DNA from: Dehalococcoidia bacterium
GTDB taxonomy: Bacteria; Chloroflexota; Dehalococcoidia; Dehalococcoidales; DAOWLH01
DNA length: 7,371 nt
Assembly (NCBI GenBank): GCA_030643515.1
Contig: DAOWLH010000101.1
Coordinates: forward strand, 1-7,371
Direction of reading: 5' to 3'
The notes beneath the pieces are model-generated. The model was not told where the DNA came from. It saw nothing but the letters and a program-made list of their open reading frames with translations, and did no database searches. The position numbers and the translations under genes are program-made. Shown one piece after another: positions 4,293 to 7,371 of this stretch; within the stretch, counting starts at the first letter, position 1, and each line of letters starts with the position of its first letter.

Positions 4293-6104
4293 ATGGCCCT
4301 AGAACAGGCAAGACAGATGCCATCCAGGCCCGGTGTCTATCTCATGAAAGACGCCGGTGGCAGCATACTCTACGTCGGCAAGGCAGCCAATCTGCGAAGC
4401 CGGGTGAGGTCTTATTTTGGCAGTACCGGCAAGCTGGAGCAAAAAGTGCAGCGCATGATAGCCCGGGCAGCCAATATCGACTTCTTCATAACCGGCTCCG
4501 AGGAGGAGGCACTCGTCCTTGAGCTTACCCTGATAAAGAGGTACCGCCCCCGTTATAACGTCCGCCTCAAGGACGATAAGAGCTTCCCCTACCTCAAGAT
4601 AGACCTTAACGAGGACTGGCCGAGGGTGCAGATTACCCGTCGGCTGGAGAACGACGGCAGTCGCTACTTCGGCCCTTTCGCCAGGGCCAGTTCCATCCGC
4701 CGGGCGCTTAAGGCAATCAAGGACATCTTCCCCTTCCGCCCCTGCTCCAGGAACCTCAGCAAGCCCATCTCACGCCCCTGCCTTGAGTTTGACCTGCATA
4801 ACTGCTCCGGGCCCTGCATCGGAGCCATCAATAGAAAGGAATACCTTGAGACGATAAAGCAGCTAATCCTCTTCCTTGAGGGCAGACAAGAGGTGGTGGT
4901 GCGACAGCTTGAGGGCAAGATGAAGCAAGCAGCAGAGGCACTGGATTATGAAAAAGCCGCCCGTCTAAGGGACCAGATCGAAGCGGTCAGAGAAGTGGTC
5001 AGATGGCAAAAGATGGCGACTACAGTGCGCGGTGACCAGGATGTCATCGCCTTCGCCCAGGATAAGGACCAGGCCTATACCCAGGTCTTCTTCATCCGCG
5101 GAGGCAAGCTTATCAGCCGGGAAAGCTTTACCCTCCAGGGCACCCGCTACGAAGTGCCAGAGCAAATCATGACCAGCTTCGTCAAGCACTTCTACAACTC
5201 CGCCAGCTATATCCCGCCGCTGATATTGCTCCAGCACCAGGTAGCAGAGAAGGCCGCTATCGAGCGCTGGCTGCTGGGTAAACGGGGCAGCAGAGTCCAG
5301 ATTCAAGCTCCCCTCCGGGGAAATAAAAAAAGGTTGCTAGATACCGTCGCTGAGAATGCAGCGCAAAGTATGGAACATCTGGTGGCCAGGCGACTGGCAG
5401 CACCGGCAACTATTAAAACCGCCCTTGATGAGGTAAAAAGAGAGCTAAACCTGCCCCGGCTGCCCCTGCGAATGGAAGGCTACGACATCTCAAACATACA
5501 GGGGAAGGCGGCCGCAGGCAGCATGGTCGTCTTTGAACGAGGCCGGCCTCAGCCGGCCCACTACCGGCGTTTCCGCATCAAAACAGTACCCGCCGCCGAT
5601 GACTACGCCATGCTACGGGAGGTAATCCAACGCCGCTTCAGTCACCGGGAGGGTAAAGAGGACCGAAACAACTGGTCAATACTGCCGGATCTTGTCCTCA
5701 TTGATGGCGGCCGTGGACAGTTGAATGCAGTTTTTGAGGCGATGCAGGCCATTGGCGCCGACCGGGTGCCCGTCGCCAGCCTGGCCAAAGAAAATGAAGA
5801 GCTCTTCACCCGGCAAAAGAAAGCGGCAATCAAACTGCCCCAGAGTTCTCCCGGGCTTCAACTGCTGCAGCGCCTCAGGGACGAGGCACACCGCTTCGCC
5901 CTGGGCTACCACCACCGTCTAAGACAGAAACAGACCCTTGGCTCCGCCCTTGATGACGTACCCGGCATTGGAGCCAAGCGCAAACGCCAACTGTTAAGAC
6001 AGTTCGGCTCTGTTCGCGCAATAAGGGAGGCCCCCCTTCCAGAACTGGCTGCCACCAAGGGGATGAGCCAGAGCCTGGCACAGAAAATAAAGGAGTGCCT
6101 ATAA
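4293..6104 (+). CDS. uvrC: UvrABC excinuclease subunit C
   Basis: A 603-residue nuclease subunit that makes both the 3' and 5' incisions around a lesion in nucleotide excision repair, acting with UvrA and UvrB. The GIY-YIG domain (about 11-90) has Y16 in PGVYLM, Y27 in ILYVGK, R37, E77 and N89. Four cysteines, C151, C163, C171 and C175, have the C-x11-C-x7-C-x3-C spacing of the Fe-S cluster described in E. coli UvrC. The UVR motif for UvrB contact lies at about 203-238. The RNase H-like endonuclease domain has D398 (GYDISN), D471 (LIDGG) and H533 (DEAHRFA). Tandem helix-hairpin-helix motifs (553-600) close the protein. Length matches the family. Slightly longer spacing between the two Asp residues than in Thermotoga UvrC reflects a charged insert at 450-462. 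It is the first gene of the rightward operon. Confidence 0.98.
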   Translation: MALEQARQMPSRPGVYLMKDAGGSILYVGKAANLRSRVRSYFGSTGKLEQKVQRMIARAANIDFFITGSEEEALVLELTLIKRYRPRYNVRLKDDKSFPYLKIDLNEDWPRVQITRRLENDGSRYFGPFARASSIRRALKAIKDIFPFRPCSRNLSKPISRPCLEFDLHNCSGPCIGAINRKEYLETIKQLILFLEGRQEVVVRQLEGKMKQAAEALDYEKAARLRDQIEAVREVVRWQKMATTVRGDQDVIAFAQDKDQAYTQVFFIRGGKLISRESFTLQGTRYEVPEQIMTSFVKHFYNSASYIPPLILLQHQVAEKAAIERWLLGKRGSRVQIQAPLRGNKKRLLDTVAENAAQSMEHLVARRLAAPATIKTALDEVKRELNLPRLPLRMEGYDISNIQGKAAAGSMVVFERGRPQPAHYRRFRIKTVPAADDYAMLREVIQRRFSHREGKEDRNNWSILPDLVLIDGGRGQLNAVFEAMQAIGADRVPVASLAKENEELFTRQKKAAIKLPQSSPGLQLLQRLRDEAHRFALGYHHRLRQKQTLGSALDDVPGIGAKRKRQLLRQFGSVRAIREAPLPELAATKGMSQSLAQKIKECL

Positions 6105-6105
6105 G

Positions 6106-7080
6106 ATGCCAGCCAACCTGCCGCCGCAATATTTTGAAGCCGAGAGGAGCTTCCGCCAGGCCAAAGGCCCGGCGGAGAAGATAGCCGCCCTGGAAGAGAT
6201 GCTGGCTATCATGCCCAAGCACAAAGGTACCGACCACCTCCGCGCCGAGCTGAGGAGCCGCATGGCCAAGCTGAACCAGCAACTGGGAAAGAAGTCTGGA
6301 GCCCAACGGACATCAATGGCGATTGAGAAGGAGGGAGCCGCCCAGATAGCCGTAGTTGGACTGCCAAATTCAGGTAAATCACAGCTGGTCGCCAGCATGA
6401 CCAATGCCTCACCCGCCGTAGCCGATTATCCACTGACGACACACCAGGCCCTGCCCGGCATGATGGAGTTCGAGGATATCAAGATTCAGTTGATTGACAC
6501 CCCACCCCTGGCACCCCAGACTATCCAGTGGTGGCTACCTCCGATGCTGAGACAGGCGGATGCCCTGCTGGTGATGGTGGATTTAAGCTACGATCCGCTG
6601 GCCCAGATTGCACAAATCAAGGAGCAGCTCGGGCAAATGAGGATACTGCTCAATGGCGAAGAGGCAGATGCCGAAACGCAGGCTGTTGCCTGGCAAAAAA
6701 GGGCATTGATAGTCGGCAATAAGATTGACCTGGATAACGGCCAGAACCATCAGGCCCTGCTGGACTGTTGCCAGGAACACCCGCCGGTGGCCATTTCGGC
6801 CAGTGAAGGTGCCGGGCTCGGCGAGCTCAAGCTTAAAATATACCAGATGCTGGATATCATCCGGGTATATACCAAGGCGCCCGGTCAGAAAGCAGACCTG
6901 GCCGACCCCATAGTGCTGCCCCGGGGCAGCACTCTTCAGGAAGCAGCCACCGCCGTCCACAAGGACTTCGCCGCCAGTCTGAAGTTTGCCCGCATCTGGG
7001 GCTCGGGCAAGCACGATGGCATTATGGCCAAAAGAGACCATATACTGGAGGACGGCGATATAATAGAGCTTCATCTTTAG
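6106..7080 (+). CDS. Obg/DRG-like GTPase with C-terminal TGS domain
   Basis: A 324-residue TRAFAC-class GTPase. Residues 1-65 form a charged helical region; its PKHKGTDHLRAEL stretch recalls the QKNKAT-HLG segment of DRG proteins. The G domain has G1 GLPNSGKS (85-92), the G2 region YPLTT (108-112), G3 DTPP (131-134) in place of the usual DxxG, G4 NKID (205-208) and G5 SAS (231-233). The TGS domain runs from about 253 to the end and finishes in GDIIELHL. TGS domains occur in DRG, ThrRS and SpoT, and DRG/Obg proteins act on ribosomes or translation, so a ribosome-associated role is likely but inferred. The ATG lies one base after the uvrC stop, with AAAGGAG 11 bases upstream inside the uvrC end, so translation is probably coupled to uvrC. 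I know of no functional link to repair; the pairing may be just an operon layout. Confidence 0.9.
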   Translation: MPANLPPQYFEAERSFRQAKGPAEKIAALEEMLAIMPKHKGTDHLRAELRSRMAKLNQQLGKKSGAQRTSMAIEKEGAAQIAVVGLPNSGKSQLVASMTNASPAVADYPLTTHQALPGMMEFEDIKIQLIDTPPLAPQTIQWWLPPMLRQADALLVMVDLSYDPLAQIAQIKEQLGQMRILLNGEEADAETQAVAWQKRALIVGNKIDLDNGQNHQALLDCCQEHPPVAISASEGAGLGELKLKIYQMLDIIRVYTKAPGQKADLADPIVLPRGSTLQEAATAVHKDFAASLKFARIWGSGKHDGIMAKRDHILEDGDIIELHL

Positions 7081-7089
7081 GAGGACATG

Positions 7090-7302
7090 ATGCCCGGTCG
7101 CCAGAACTGGTATGACGACTACTGGAAAAAACTGGACAGGAAAACAGAGAGAAAACTAAGGACAACCTGCCCGCAGTGCGGCAGCGCTAACACCTACTAC
7201 AACAAGCGCTTCAAGACATGGCGCTGCCAGAACTGCGAACACTCGTTCGTTATCAGGGGATTTAAGGAAAAACCCTGGTGGAAGCGTCTGCTACGCCGAT
7301 AA
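7090..7302 (+). CDS. small zinc-ribbon protein
   Basis: A 70-residue basic protein with a single zinc ribbon: C27-P-Q-C30 and C46-Q-N-C49, 15 residues apart, with aromatic residues between (YY at 36-37, F41, W44) and HSF after it. The N-terminus is rich in Trp, Tyr and charged residues, and the C-terminus ends in a WWKRLLRR basic tail. This layout suits nucleic acid or ribosome contact (inference); the ribbon resembles transposase and TFIIS-like CPxCG...CxxC ribbons but is too short to name. AGGAGG (7079-7084) overlaps the GTPase stop. ATG 7090 is five bases from it and is preferred; ATG 7087 is only two bases away. It is tightly coupled to the GTPase and ends in a 12 bp overlap with the convergent gene. 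Confidence 0.85.
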   Translation: MPGRQNWYDDYWKKLDRKTERKLRTTCPQCGSANTYYNKRFKTWRCQNCEHSFVIRGFKEKPWWKRLLRR

Positions 7303-7371
7303 GAGAAACCTGTCAATGGCCGCCGCCAGACCGCTGTGGTCGATATCAAGAGTGACGTAATCGGCCACTTC
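7291..7371 (-). CDS. 3' end of a leftward gene of unknown product
   Basis: The last 26 codons and TAG stop (7291-7293) of a frame entering from the right edge. The visible tail contains YVTLDIDHSGL and ends in IDRFLLSA, a strand followed by an amphipathic helix. About two thirds of third positions are G or C, like the neighbouring genes. The fragment is too short for a family call. Its end overlaps the zinc-ribbon gene by 12 bp in a tail-to-tail arrangement. The opposite strand of this stretch has no supported start. Confidence 0.5.
   Translation of the reverse strand, partial: EVADYVTLDIDHSGLAAAIDRFLLSA

Noticed and set aside
5875..6306. 143-residue leftward ORF across the uvrC/GTPase junction
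   Set aside because: It is antisense to the conserved uvrC C-terminus and GTPase N-terminus, and has no recognisable domain.
6583..7074. 163-residue leftward ORF inside the GTPase gene
   Set aside because: The forward strand encodes intact G4, G5 and TGS regions; the antisense reading has no motif.

Overview
The window carries about a dozen tightly packed bacterial genes with a moderately high GC content. Gene content suggests a Chloroflexota bacterium, perhaps of the Dehalococcoidia type: a stand-alone XerD, a pcm gene, uvrC, an Obg/DRG-like GTPase with a TGS domain, and small zinc-ribbon and metallothionein-like genes. That placement is an inference from gene content and style, not from a marker gene. 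I see no rRNA, tRNA, CRISPR array, insertion sequence or phage gene.

Region 1 (about 1-2330) is a leftward operon. In transcription order it holds xerD (GTG start), a small basic tail-anchored membrane protein, pcm (protein-L-isoaspartate methyltransferase), a possible 31-residue ORF, and the 5' part of a SpoIIM/DUF95-like membrane protein that runs off the left edge. Gaps are 18-27 bp, except for the stretch after pcm, where the 31-residue ORF overlaps the membrane-protein start by ATGA.

Region 2 (2286-3075) is an AT-rich divergent control region followed by a rightward single gene. It has the best promoter in the window (TTGACT-17-TATTAT, with small inverted repeats on it). The gene encodes a 209-residue protein that is about 31% alanine and forms a probable Ala-coil.

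Region 3 (3100-4173) is a leftward cluster: a TehB-like SAM methyltransferase, a 110-residue Trp-rich protein of unknown function, and a 54-codon metallothionein-like Cys-rich frame. The last has a good ribosome binding site, but the codon in the start position is AAG. Together they could be a small metal or metalloid handling unit, which is a hypothesis.

Region 4 (4174-7302) is a divergent promoter region followed by a rightward operon: uvrC (complete, with all expected catalytic and Fe-S residues), then a DRG/Obg-like TGS GTPase one base after the uvrC stop, then a 70-residue zinc-ribbon protein whose ribosome binding site overlaps the GTPase stop codon. A leftward gene enters from the right edge and its last codons overlap the end of the zinc-ribbon gene.

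Most of the window is housekeeping: nucleotide excision repair, chromosome dimer resolution, protein repair and ribosome-linked GTPase. The points most worth a second look are the start-less metallothionein frame and its neighbours, the Ala-coil gene with its strong promoter, and the GTPase/zinc-ribbon pair.
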